From Ancistrus triradiatus (taxonomy: Eukaryota; Chordata; Actinopteri; Siluriformes; Loricariidae), in assembly GCA_025084515.1 (NCBI GenBank), contig JAJAGP010000887.1:186001-250000 (forward strand): a stretch of DNA of 64,000 nucleotides, read 5' to 3'. Positions within the stretch are counted from its first letter, which is position 1. The number at the start of each line of letters is the position of its first letter. Made by a program: the position numbers and the translations under genes. This document shows, one piece after another, positions 21,690 to 32,300 of this stretch. The notes under the pieces were generated by a model that worked only from the letters and a program-made list of their open reading frames with translations, searched no databases and was not told the origin of the DNA.

Positions 21690-22440
21690 TAATACTTTAT
21701 ACTTTCCTTCCTTTGCCAATTAAACCACACTTAGTCTTCTCGTATAACATTTGTCTAAGGTTGGAGAACAAAGAGCAGGGAATTTGAGACCATTCCTTCT
21801 TACAGAATCTCTCCAGATCATCCAGGGTGCTAGGTCCTCTCTTGTGCACTCTCCTCTTTATCTCACAAAACAAATTTTCTATGGGGTTTAGATCAGGGGA
21901 CTGAGATGGTCTTAGGCAGAAGCTTGATTTCGTGTTCAGTAAAATGTTATTCTGTAGATATGAACATTGTTCTAGAACATCCAGTAATGACCCATTTTAC
22001 GTCTCTGGGCAGATCCAGACAGATGTTGATTTAAAATATCCTGGTATTTTAAGGATTCCATGATGGCATATACACTAACAAGGCTCTCAGGGCGTCTGGA
22101 GGAAAATCAGCCCCCCAGCATCACACACCCTAGGCATCAGTTTGTTTGCGGTGTACATAACCTTCTTTTTATGGCAAACACACATTGAGTGTTTTGCCAA
22201 AATTCTCAATTTTTGTTTCATGTGACCACAGAACACGATTCTACTCAAAGTCCCAGTAGCGTAACAAAATCCAGGCACTTACATTTGTGGTTAGATGAGA
22301 GGAAAAGCTAGTTCCTATCAAGCCTTCCACATACTCTGTTGGTATGGAGGTGCAGTCTGATGGTAATTTTGGAGACTTAGTGACCCCAAGATTCTACTTT
22401 CTTCTGTAACTTTCCAACTGTGATCCTTGGGGCTTTTTTG
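21690..22440 (-). mobile_element. Tc1-like family C remnant
   Basis: Minus-strand reading gives a Tc1 transposase C-terminus in pieces: a SPDLNPIEN-type box at about 21880-21905, then KRRVHKRGPSTLDDLE-like and KKEWSQIP-like sequence down to about 21790. The upper part has the WSQ/HMKQKLRILAKHS region. Many stops. Its inverted repeats were not found. It differs from families A, B and D. Confidence 0.6.
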
Positions 22441-22683
22441 ACTTTTCAGTTCTTACCTTGCTCAGTTACAGTCAAGCAGATTGTGTACAAATTAATGAAA
22501 TTAAAGTCCATTGTTACTCAGTCGGCCATCAAAGACCACTCCAAGAGCAATTTGCGTAATAGTCTGGGTAGCAATGTCCCTTTTGGAGAACAAGAAGCCA
22601 TTGTTTTCCAAAACATTGCAACAAATGATGTGGCACACAGACAATCCAGAAGGCTTGTAAAAACAGTGTGGATGGATGAGACC
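22333..22683 (+). repeat. local duplication, left copy
   Basis: It is nearly identical to 24759-25110, starting TACTCTGTTGGTATGGAGGT and ending AACAGTGTGGATGGATGAGA. It spans the end of the family C remnant and the start of an old family A-like copy. A few small differences include one extra C in the right copy near 24895. Confidence 0.88.
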
Positions 22684-23144
22684 AAAATGGAACTTCTTAG
22701 TTTAAATGATAAGTGCTGTGTCCAGAGAAAGTAAACACCACATTCCACCATAAGAACCTTATCCCATCTGTGAAACATGGTGGTAGTAATATCATGTTTT
22801 TTGTTTTTTTGTGATTTGTGTTTTTTGCTGTTTTGCGGCATCTAGGCCAGGACAACCACAGACAGAACAAAGAATTCCGAATTATACAAGCAAATTCTAC
22901 AGGAAAATTTCAGGCCACTGAATATCAAGAGAACATGGGTCATGCAACAACTCAACCACACAAATTGTTCTATCAAAAATGTTTAAAGAGTACTAAAAAG
23001 TTAATATTTTCTACTGTCCAAGTCAAAGAAACAAACCAACATCCCAGAGTTAAATCTGTTCTGTACCGAGCAGTGGGCTAAAATTCCTCCAAGTCAATCT
23101 GCCAGACTGATCAACAGTTATGGAAACATGTAGTTGCAATTATA

Positions 23145-24663
23145 CAGTGGTGCTTGAAAGGTTGTAAACCCTTTAGAATTTTCTATATTTCTGCATAAAT
23201 ATGACCTAAAACATCATCAGATTTTCATGCAAGTCCTAAAAGTAGATAAAGAGAACCCAATTAAACAAATGAGACAAAAATGTTATACTTGGTAATATAT
23301 TTATTGAGGAAGATTATCCAATATTACATATTAGTGAGTGACAAAAGTAAGTGAACCTTTGCTTTCAGTATCTGGTGTGACCCCTCTGTGCAGCAATAAC
23401 TGCAACTAAACGTTTCCTGTAACTATTGATCAGTCCTGCACACCGGATTGGAGAAATTTTAGCCCATTCCTCTGTGCAAAACAGCTTCAGCTCTGGGATG
23501 TTGGTGGGTTTCCTCATATTAACTGCTCGCTTCAGGTCCTTCCACGACATTTCGATTGGATTAAGGTCAGGACTTTGACTTGGCCATTCCAAAACATTTT
23601 CTTAACTTTATTTGTCTTTAACCGTTCTTTGGTAAAATGACTTGTGTGCTTAGGGTCGCTGACCCACCTTCTCTTGAGATTCAGTTCATGGTCAGATGTC
23701 CTGACATTTTCCCTTAGAATTCTCTGATATGATTCAGAATGCGCTGTTCCATCAATGACGGTAAGCCGTGCTGGCCCAGATGCAGCAAAACAGGCCCACA
23801 CCATGATATTACCACCACCATGTTTCACAGATGGGATAAGGTTCATATGGTGGAATGCAGTGTTTTCCTTTCTCCAAACATAACGCTTTTCTTTTAAACC
23901 AAAAAGATCTAACATTCTTCCAATAGCCTTCTGGCTTGTTCACGTGATCTTTAGCAAACTGCAGATGAGCAGCAATGTTCTTTTTGGCAATGGCTTTCTC
24001 CTTGCAACCCTGTCATGCACACCATTGTTGTTCAGTGTTCTTCTAATGGTGGACTCATGAACATTAACATTAGCCAATGTGAGAGAGGCCTTCAGTTGCT
24101 TACAAGTTACCCTGGGTGATCTCTGTTGTTGATCACTCCTGGTTAGGGTAACAATGGTCTTGAATTTCCTCCATTTGTACACAGTCTGTCTGACTGTGGA
24201 TTGGTTGAGTCCAAACTCTTTAGAGATGGTTTTGTAACCTTTTCCAGCCTGATGAGCATCAACAACTCTTTCTGAGGTCCTCAGAAATCTTTTGTTCATG
24301 CCATGATACACTTCCACAAATGTGTGTTGTGAAGAGCAGACTTTAAACAGAAATTAAACAGGGTGTCCTCACACCTGATTGTCATCCCATTGATTGAAAA
24401 CACCTGACTCTAATATCACCTTCAAGTTAACTGCTATACCCTAGAGGTTAACATACTTTTGCCACTCACTAATGTAATATTGGATAATTTTCCATAATTG
24501 GATAATATATAAATAACGAAGTATAACATGTTTGTCTCATTTATTTAACTGGTTTCTGTTTATCTACTTTTAGGACTTGCATGAAATCTGATGATATTTT
24601 AAGACACATTTATGCAGAAATATAGAAAAGTCTAAAGGCTTCACAAAATTTCAAGCACCTATG
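23145..24663 (-). mobile_element. Tc1-like family A copy 4, nested
   Basis: Terminus CAGTGGTGCTTGAAAGGTTG at 23145. The other end is degraded to AAGCACCTATG at 24663. TA flanks both sides (23143-23144, 24664-24665), and removing the element rejoins the older copy in register (TTGCAAT...TA...GCTGCACA). Length 1519 bases. Confidence 0.9.
23365..24299 (-). pseudogene. Tc1 family A transposase, nearly full length, broken
   Basis: On the minus strand the start is at 24299 and reads MNKRFLRTSERVVDAHQ (the usual ARTKE start is altered). It continues with YKTISKEFGLNQSTVRQTVY (helix-turn-helix), KQLKASLTLANVNVHESTI, a frameshift and loss near 23945, GLKEKRYVWRKENTAFHH, HGGGNIMVWACFAASGP, then SDPKHTSHFTKERL and PSQSPDLNPIEMSWKDLKRA. 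The C-terminal open frame 23365-23592 retains the third catalytic Glu. Several frameshifts prevent a product. Confidence 0.85.
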
Positions 24664-24758
24664 TAGCTGCACATAGGGTGACACTAGATACTGAAAATTC
24701 ACATACTTTTGCCACTCACAAATATGTAATATTAGATCATTTTCCACAATAAATAAAT

Positions 24759-25110
24759 ACTCTGTTGGTATGGAGGTGCAGTCTGATGGTAATTTTGGAG
24801 ACTTAGTGACCCCAAGATTCTACTTTCTTCTGTAACTTTCCAACTGTGATCCTTGGGGCTTTTTTGACTTTTCAGTTCTTACCTTGCTCAGTTCACAGTC
24901 AAGCAGATTGTGTACAAATTAATGAAATTAAAGTCCATTGTTACTCAGTCGGCCAATCAAAGACCACTCCAAGAGCAATTTGCGTAATAGTCTGGGTAGC
25001 AATGTCCCTTTTGGAGAACAAGAAGCCATTGTTTTCCAAAACATTGCAACAAATGATGTGGCACACAGACAATCCAGAAGGCTTGTAAAAACAGTGTGGA
25101 TGGATGAGAC
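24759..25110 (+). repeat. local duplication, right copy
   Basis: Copy of 22333-22683. It is flanked on both sides by a ~70-base direct repeat (about 24690-24757 and 25125-25192; shared GATACTGAAAATTCACATAC and AGATCATTTTCCACAATAAA), as if a segment was inserted together with a duplication of its target. Confidence 0.88.
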
Positions 25111-25345
25111 CTGAAAATTCAGGTGATACTGAAAATTCACATACTTTTGCCACTCACAAATATGTAATATTAGATCATTTTCCACAATAAATAAATAACC
25201 ATTTATAATATTTTAATCTAATTTATTCAGTTGGGTTCTCTCTACCTACTTTTAGAACTTGTGTGAACATCTGATGATTTTAGATCATATTTACGCAAAA
25301 AAATAGAAAATTCAAAAGGGTACAGAAACCTTCAAGCAGCACTTG

Positions 25346-25730
25346 TATGTACAAAATAACTGACCGAAGATAATTATTGTTAGCATGTGACCATTGTTGT
25401 AAGTTACTGCTGGCAGTTATTTAAGTCTTTTTTTTTTTGGTTAAAAATGCCTTCTCATAGTTACAGGTATATTCATTCATTCATTTATTTTCATACTTAC
25501 TCCATCAGCATCCAAAGTGCACCTACTACCTCATCAGAGCAATAGGGCACAGTGTTAGAAACCCTACAGTGACCTATATGATGGAACACAGACTCACATT
25601 CATTTAATGCCCATTAACAGAAACTAAATCTGTTAATTATCAACAAACTTCCATGTCCACAAGTATGAGCCTAGTAAAAGATAACCAGTAAGTACTACCA
25701 CAAAAAAAAAAAAAAGCAAAGCAGCACACA
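25346..25730. other. intergenic DNA
   Basis: No gene. ATTCATTC-rich sequence near 25470-25490 resembles the start of the common fish repeat seen at 14050. Confidence 0.35.
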
Positions 25731-27410
25731 GGTGGAAAATAGAGGACCGGCTCAGAAATAAGAATATCAGACAGGTGTGGCAGGGTGTCAAGCACATCAC
25801 CAACTATAGATCTAGCAATCTATCATGCATGGAGGGAGATGCTTCTCTGGCAGAGGATCTGAACATCTTTTTTGCACGCTTTGAGGGGACACCAACGAAA
25901 GCTCCATCACAGCTGCCGGTTTACAGCAGTCCCGCTCTCATAGTAGAGGAGTATGAGGTGAGGAAGGTAATGAGGAAGGTGAACCCAAGGAAGGGTGCGG
26001 GACCTGACGGTGTGGCGGGACGGGTGCTTAAAGACTGTGCTGATCAACTGGCTGGAATCTTTACAAAGATTTTTAACCAGTCCCTGTCTCAGGCCACTGT
26101 CCCTCCCTGCTTAAAGTCCTCTACCATTGTGCCGTTGCCGAAAAAAAACAACATCGACACACTGAATGACTACCGACCAGTGGCATTTACACCTGCCATC
26201 ATGAAGTGCTTTGAGAAACTGGTGCGGAGTCACATTCTGGCCTGCCTGCCTGCTGAGCTGGATCCTCTCCAATTGGCTATAAAGCAAAGAGGTCAACGAA
26301 GGATTCTGTATTTACAGCACTCCACGCCACCTTGACCCACTTGGAGCAGCAGGGGACTTATGTTAGAATGCTATTTGTGGATTTCAGTTCGGTGTTTAAT
26401 ACCATCCTCCCCCAACATCTTGTTTCTAAGCTGGTGAACCTTGGGGTCCCACCACCCACCTGTAGATTTCTTAATGGGCCGCTCCCAGAGGGTTAAATTG
26501 GGCACCTACACCTCTACTGCTCTTAGCATGAGAACCGACTCGCCACAGGGTTGCGTGCTCAGCCCACTTCTCTATACTCTCTACACGCACGACTGTGTCT
26601 CCACCCATCTTAGCAATAAGATCATAAAGTTTGCAGATGATACGATCGTAGTTGGTCTCATCATGGGCGATAAGGAGGAACTGGAGTACAGGGACGAGGT
26701 GGAGCGGCTGCTGGAGTGGTGCGAAGTCAATAACCTGCTCCTCAACATCACCAAAACAAAGGAGCTGGTGATTGACTTCAGGAAAAACAAAACAGATATC
26801 CAGCCACTCACCATCAGGGGGACCTGTGTGGAGAGGGTTCCAGTGTTCTTCTTCCAGGTTTCTTGGCATGGAGTTGGAGGACAACCTATCTTGGAGCACC
26901 AACACCAAAGAGATGCTGAAGAAGGCACAACAGAGACTGTTTTTTCTGAGAATTCTCAAGAAGAACTGTCTCCCCCATGAACGGTTACTGGCTTTCTATC
27001 ACTGCTCCATCGAGAGTGTGCTCACATACAGTTTGTGTGTATGGTACGACAGCAACACAGCCTTGGACAAGTAGGTGCTCCACAGAGTTGTCAGAGCAGC
27101 AGAGAGAATAATAGGCTGCACCCTCCCCACCTTGGAACAGATTTACACCGACAGATGACATAAGAAAGCTATGGACGTTTTAAACGACTCTTCACACCCC
27201 GGTCATTCTCTTTTTCAGCTCTTGCCATCAGGTAAGAGATACAGAGTGATGAAAACCAGGACAAACTGCCTAAAAAACAGTTTATATCCTAAAGCAATCA
27301 TGGCTCTGAATTCAAGAGTGTAATAACCTTGCTTCTTGTACATACACCCCCCACCCCCAAACTTGACTGAGTCAAGAACAATTTCTAATTTCGTTGTAAT
27401 CTGTAAAGGT
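25731..27410 (+). mobile_element. CR1/Rex-type LINE, 5'-truncated
   Basis: Only the reverse transcriptase half and 3' end are present; the endonuclease is missing. The tail TTTCGTTGTAATCTGTAAAG then TGACAATGACGATCAAGTCC is the usual form in CR1/Rex-group elements of fish. The upstream boundary is approximate. Confidence 0.85.
25775..27330 (+). pseudogene. LINE reverse transcriptase remnant
   Basis: Frame 25775-26335 carries NPRKGAGPDGVAGRVLK and NDYRPVAFTPAIMKCFEKLV (reverse transcriptase motifs 0-2). After a frameshift comes MLFVDFSSVFNTILPQHLV (motif A, catalytic Asp). After another shift come SPQGCVLSPLLYTLYTHD and IIKFADDTIVVGLI (motif C, FADD, intact), then TKTKELVIDFRKN (motif D). A final shift leads to FLGMELEDNLSW, LRILKKNCLPHERLLAFYHC and a stop at 27072, with readable remains to about 27330. 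The catalytic residues survive, but frameshifts and 5' truncation make it inactive. Confidence 0.88.
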
Positions 27411-28174
27411 GACAATGACGATCAAGTCCTTACCCTTACCCTTACAAAATATGTGATTTTGGCAATCCAGACGCTCAGACTGTGTGGACACAATGCCATC
27501 TGGCTTAAGTGTCATAAATTACAGTTTGGCTGTGTAGCCTGTTCTAATGTGGATACACTCCCTACCATGCCCAGACAGCAGAAGGAGGGGTCAAAGTGGG
27601 ATGTACAGAAGAACAGAAGGCAAGGCAGAGATAAAAAAAAAAAGGGAGTGGGGGTGAAATCAGGGGAAAGCCAGTCATAAAAATCTTCTGTGATATAGTT
27701 AAGGGGAGGGTGTTAACAGTTTACCATGTGCCTGCTCAGTTGAACACATGTTCCGCAATCATGTGCATGATGATCATAACGTGATTTTCACACAAAATTA
27801 TGAAAAGTGGTTTAATACAGATCTACATCGGTGTTTTCTGTAGAAATTGGGTGTTGAAATACTCTTTAAGCTTTAGATACATTATTACATTTTGCACATC
27901 TAGAAAATGCATTGCTTCTTGACTACAAAACCTATGCGCAACAGTTTTGTGAAAAATCTAATGCAATACACTAAATTAACGATTTCTACTAAAAATACAA
28001 GAGGATTCACGAAATGGCCTCTTGAGGTTGTCTGCGATTAAATAAACACTAGATGAACGTGCCTTCTGCTTAGACACCACATCGCAAAGCACGACCCTTG
28101 AGCGTTGTGTTTGAATGCATGCTGTGTAGCTCACATGCTTGTGTTTAACGGAACACAGCTATGATAAGCAATAG
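27411..28174. other. intergenic DNA
   Basis: No gene is supported. The frame 27336-27680 has no recognisable domain. Confidence 0.4.
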
Positions 28175-28830
28175 GTGCCGGTGTATGCTGGCGCGAGCCA
28201 CTCTACCTCATTCACAAAAATGGTCGCCGCCCGCCCATCCTCGTTCAACCGCTATCATTGGTCATTAGCGCCTATAACCACATCATTGCATAACGCTAGT
28301 AAAAGGCAAGACCGTAAACCGGTTGCTCCATTATTGTTTCTCGGTCCGTTTTGCTTTCTACACGCTGCTTTCGCTGCGACATTTCACTCTAAACAAACAA
28401 AATCACACCGTGTCATTCATGGAGAGGGTGAATGCGAAAAAAGAAGCGCGCTCGTTTTCTATTCGATGATAACACCCTGTCATTCATGCATTAAAAAGTT
28501 GTGCACGATTTCCTAATTGTGTGAGAAAAAGCTGTACACGGCGGTCACTGTTTTGGTTTACACCTCAAGTCGCGGTCTTTATCCAGGCTGCTGCTGTGAT
28601 ATGCGCATTTCATTCTGCATACAACCCCGAACCGAACAGGAATTCAGTAACGCAGCCACAAACCCACCTGCACGCCCGATTATTCGGAGAGAAAACAAAA
28701 ACAGGGTCGATTTAAGCCTCCCGTGCAACGCTGCGGCGACACAATCGTCTGCTGTCAGATTCCGCCATACTGGATTTTTGATTAAGGAATCACGTGTGGC
28801 GAGTCTGCACTGTATGTACTGAAGAGGCGG
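28175..28830. promoter_or_regulatory. CpG-bearing low-repeat stretch, candidate promoter
   Basis: Compared with its AT-rich surroundings this segment has many CpG sites (GGTCGCCGCCCGCCCATCC at about 28222, CGGTTGCTCCATT, GCGGCGACACAATCG) and inverted CCAAT boxes (CATTGGTCATTAG at about 28256). I see no transposon motif. Open frames at 28175-28516 and 28517-28822 show no known domain. It could be a host promoter or first exon, or an unrecognised repeat. Confidence 0.25.
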
Positions 28831-29387
28831 GTTATAACAAACCACAGCACTGCCGTGCTGGAGTATACATTACAGTACTGACACCCAACACGCAGGGCAA
28901 ATGTGCGCCAGATTACAGTTTAGTGCAAGGCTAGCACATTGTGTGCGCACGTGCCCTGCCACTGACCCCTGTTCACTGCTAGTTCCCTTCTTGTGCTCCA
29001 TGCTGCCGGATAGGCCCCAACTCTTTTGAGAATCTGAACTGAATTACGCAGGTATGAAAATGAATTAATAAATGATCAAAGCTAGACTTTTGGTTGGTGC
29101 AGCAGTCTAAGGGCGTACTCACACAAGGCAATGAAGAAACCTTTGCTCTGTGATGGACCAACATCATGTTCAGGGCATGCATATGCCTGCAGCCTGTATT
29201 CTGCAGGGATAGGCACCCAACCATGCATAGGAAAAGCAGGGATAAGTCTTTAAAAAACCACAGAATAGAACATAGAATTACTATTAATGTTCTAATCAGG
29301 GCAAACACCCAGGTAAGCCCACATTTCAATTGGCTGCTTATGTGTCAAGCTACATAGAGATGACCCAATATAACAAATGAGACAAAA
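28831..29387. other. intergenic DNA
   Basis: No gene or named repeat recognised. Confidence 0.35.
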
Positions 29388-29478
29388 TATTATACTATAC
29401 TATATTATACTATATTACTATACTATACTATACTATACTATACTATACTATACTATACTATACTATACTACAGTATAC
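29388..29478. repeat. (TATAC)n pentanucleotide microsatellite
   Basis: Mostly perfect TACTA repeats, about 18 units, with a few TATTA variants at the left edge. Confidence 0.93.
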
Positions 29479-29501
29479 ATATTTATGTATGTAATGAATT
29501 A

Positions 29502-30350
29502 CAGTGGGGCAAAAATGGAATTAAGTCAGCCACAGATTGTGCAAGTTCGCCTACTTAGAAAGATGAGAGTGGTCTAGAATTTCTGGAGGTCTGAAATACA
29601 CTTCAACTACGAGAGATAAAATGAGAAAACAAATCCAGGAAATAACATTTTTAAAGAATTGAATTGTAAATCATGGTGGAAAATAAGTAGTTGGTCACCC
29701 ACAAACAAGCAAGATTTCTGGCTCTCACAGACCTTTAACTTATTCTTTTAGGAGCTCTTCTGTCCTCCACTCGTTACCTGTATTAATGGCACCTGTTTGA
29801 CCTGGTTATCTGTATAATTGAAACCTGTCCACAGCCTCAAACAGTCAGACTCCAAACTCAACAATGGCCAAGACCAAAGAGCTGTCGATGGACACCAGGA
29901 AGAAAGTTGTAGACCTGCACCAACCTGGGAAGAATGAATCTACAATAGGCAAGCAGGTTGGTGTGAATAAATCAACTGTGGGAGCAATTGTAAGACATAC
30001 AAGACCATTGATAATCTCCCTTGATCTGGGGCTTCACACAAGATCTCATCCAGTGGGGTCAAAATGATCATGAGAACGGTGAGCAAAAATCCCAGAACTA
30101 CACGGAGGGACCTGATGAATGACCTGCAGAGAGCTGGGACCAAAGTAACAAAGGCTACCATCAGTAACACACTAAGCCGAGAAGGACTCAGATCTTGCAG
30201 GCCCAGGCGTGATCCCAAACACATCGCTCAGGCATCGAAGGAGTGGCTCCATAAAAAGCATTTCAAGGTCCTAGAGTGGCCTAGCCAGTTTCCAGATCTC
30301 AACCCCATAGAAAATTTGTAGAGGGAGTTGAAAGTCCATGTTGCCCAGCA
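29502..30350 (+). mobile_element. Tc1-like family B copy, internally deleted
   Basis: Left end CAGTGGGGCAAAAATGGA with TA at 29500-29501. The transposase start at 29864 (MAKTKELSMDTRKKVVDLHQ) has a helix-turn-helix (GKQVGVNKSTVGAIVR). At about 30208 the sequence jumps from the N-terminal third directly to DPKHIAQASKEWL and PSQFPDLNPIENL, skipping the first catalytic Asp. A TAG at 30319 replaces the codon after the third catalytic Glu region (IENL), and the right inverted repeat is lost at about 30350. Confidence 0.87.
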
Positions 30351-30359
30351 ACACTAACA

Positions 30360-30920
30360 AATTGCAAACATTTCAGAACTAATTAGTATTTGGTATGTTC
30401 TCCCTTTGCTGTGATGGAGGGACCTGACAACAGGGTGATGGACATGTAATGCTCATCATTGCACAAATTCAGGAATGACTGGTTCAAACCAACAGAATGG
30501 TTACTGTGAGATAAGTCACAGAAAGTTTGCACAGAATGCTTTTTAAGTGAGGAATATGCAACAATGCATAGTGCATCTCACCTTGCTGAGTATGTGGCTG
30601 CATAACCACAAACCAGTCAATGATATCCAAGCTAAGTCCCTGTCCACTGTCAAAACTGCCTACAATGGCCACGCAAGCAAAATAACTGGAGTTTGGAGTA
30701 ATAAAAGAAGGTCGTTTGGTCCAATGAGATCTAACTTCTTGTACAAAATGAGGGCGGCTGGGTGTGTTTTCACTGTTTATGTGGGAAAGCGGTTGCACTG
30801 TGGGAACATTATACGATGGAGTGCAATACTCTTGGCAATATTTTGCGGTGAAACCCTTTTCTCCAGGCATTTATGTTATAATGTTTTGACTCATCAGTGT
30901 ATTACACTCCCTAAAAGATG
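30360..30920 (+). mobile_element. Tc1-like family F remnant, copy 1
   Basis: A frame at 30547-30924 contains a decayed stretch resembling the central DNA-binding and linker part of another Tc1-like lineage (CIVHLTLLSMWLHNHKPV, then AYNGHASKITGVWSNKRRSF, where a catalytic-domain start would be). The right end TATGTTATAATGTTTTGACT is consistent with the inverted terminus ATCAAAACATTAAGACCACT of the related copy at 41733. Low similarity, many changes. Confidence 0.5.
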
Positions 30921-30924
30921 CTGA

Positions 30925-31187
30925 GAAATTGGTTCAAGCTTTTTAATCTCAAGGTTGGTTTATTGTAACTGGATGCTCTAGTAGATCTTTAATCAAACCA
31001 GCTAGAGTTATGCCTGTTATTGCTTTGCAAAACAGTCATCATTACAGTTTCCTCATTTTTGAATGATATTTTCTCCATGAAAACAGATTTTTTTTTTAAT
31101 TACAACTCCAAAACAGAAAAAGTTGCGAGAGTATGGAAAATTTAAAAAATCACAGTATTTCTTACATTTACTTTGACTATTCTGCTA
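30925..31187. other. intergenic DNA
   Basis: The block 30950-31000 (CTCAAGGTTGGTTTATTGTA then ACTGGATGCTCTAGTAGATC) resembles a piece of L2 reverse transcriptase sequence at 62703-62752, so a tiny L2 fragment is likely here. Confidence 0.4.
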
Positions 31188-31320
31188 TGAATTATGGACC
31201 AGAAGGTTCAGGGTTCAAATCCCACCTCCACCAAGCTGCCACTGTTGGGTCCTTGAGCAAGGCCCTTAGCCTACAATTGCTTGGATTGCAAGATGTCTGC
31301 TAAATGGCATAAATGTCAAT
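31188..31320 (+). mobile_element. V-SINE-like SINE, 5'-truncated
   Basis: It shares CAGGGTTCAAATCCCACCTC, CACTGTTGGGTCCTTGAGCA and CAATTGCTTGGATTG with the copy at 5540. It lacks the A-box part and part of the tail. Confidence 0.75.
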
Positions 31321-31439
31321 ATAAATTGATTTCATTGCAGACAGTGTGAATACAAGGTATACTGATTGGCAAAAAAAAAAACACACCCAGATAGAATATT
31401 TTTCAGAGTCTACCTTTGGGTAGTGTACCTCTTAGTGAG

Positions 31440-32030
31440 AGATCGTTGAGTGCTAGACATGCCTCTATGACACACTCGAAGACATTTTGCCCAGTTGACA
31501 GACTTTGAGAGGGGGCACATCATTGGACTGAGATTAACAGAATGGTCATTTTGACAAATTGCTCGCAATCTAGGTCGTTCTGAAAAAGTTGTTGGGAGGT
31601 GTTGAGAGCAGTGGTTCCGTGAAGGCACACACATGGTGAACAGGCTCCGGATCACCCAGACAGACCACCAGCAGAGAGGATCATTTGATCATTTGGACCA
31701 TTTCTAGGTGCTTAGAAGAAGATTTGTTGACATGGTGTCCATTACATTTCCTGATATTGACAGCCAGCCACCATCAACTTCATTTGCAGTGACGTCATGA
31801 AGAAGAAACCCGGACTGCTGTGGACTGGAACCATATCATCCTTAACGACGCATGCAGGTTCTGTTTAGGATCCGACGAAGGTCAGGTTTGAGTATGAAGG
31901 CCTCATGGTTAGCGCTTCAATCCTGCCAATGCTGTGGAGCGACACACTGCCCCAACTGCTGGTGACATGGATAAAGTGTAATTTGGTCCAACAATTCCTT
32001 CTTGGTGCGTTATTTTTTTTGGTCAATTAA
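31440..32030 (+). mobile_element. Tc1-like family E remnant
   Basis: From 31459 the translation begins MPL, a stop, then HTRRHFAQLTDFERGHIIGL, typical of the helix-turn-helix start of another Tc1-like transposase. It is followed by IARNLGRSEKVVGRC-like sequence in a shifted frame and a HTWTGSGSPRQTTSRED-like linker. A later piece near 31815-31890 resembles the first catalytic region but is badly decayed. No terminal repeats identified. Confidence 0.6.
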
Positions 32031-32034
32031 TGTA

Positions 32035-32240
32035 CAGTGGGGTAAAAAAGTATTTAGTCAGTCACTGATTGTGCAAGTTCTCCGACTTAGAAAGATGAGA
32101 GAGGTCTGTAATTTTCATCATAGGTACACTTCAACTATGAGAGACAAAATGAGAAAAAAAAAATCCAGGAAATCACATTGTAGGATTTTTAAAGACTTGA
32201 ATTGTAAATTAAGGTGGAAAATAAGTATTTGGTCAATAAA
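32035..32240 (+). mobile_element. Tc1 family B left inverted repeat only
   Basis: It begins CAGTGGGGTAAAAAAGTATT after TA at 32033-32034. It matches the first ~205 bases of family B, then stops at a TA microsatellite. Confidence 0.88.
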
Positions 32241-32247
32241 TATATAC

Positions 32248-32298
<51 letters not shown>
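32241..32298. repeat. (TA)n microsatellite
   Basis: TA repeats with single interruptions, at the broken edge of a Tc1 family B terminus. Confidence 0.93.

Positions 32299-32300
<2 letters not shown>

Larger units (their letters stand above)
22470..25345 (+). mobile_element. old Tc1 family A-like copy, split
   Basis: The left part (22470-23142) carries decayed transposase sequence: KQIVYKLMKLKSIVTQ, VWMDETKMELLSLN (first catalytic Asp) and FHHKNLIPSVKHGG-like sequence, ending CAGACTGATCAACAGTTATG. At TA 23143-23144 a younger family A element is inserted. The old copy resumes at 24666 with GCTGCACATAGGGTGACACT and its right inverted repeat, which is duplicated together with the block 24759-25110. 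It ends near 25345 with a degraded terminus. Confidence 0.75.

Noticed and set aside
27426..27446. Telomere-like CCTTAC repeats
   Set aside because: Only three units, and the unit is CCCTTA and not the vertebrate CCCTAA; it lies at the tail of a LINE.
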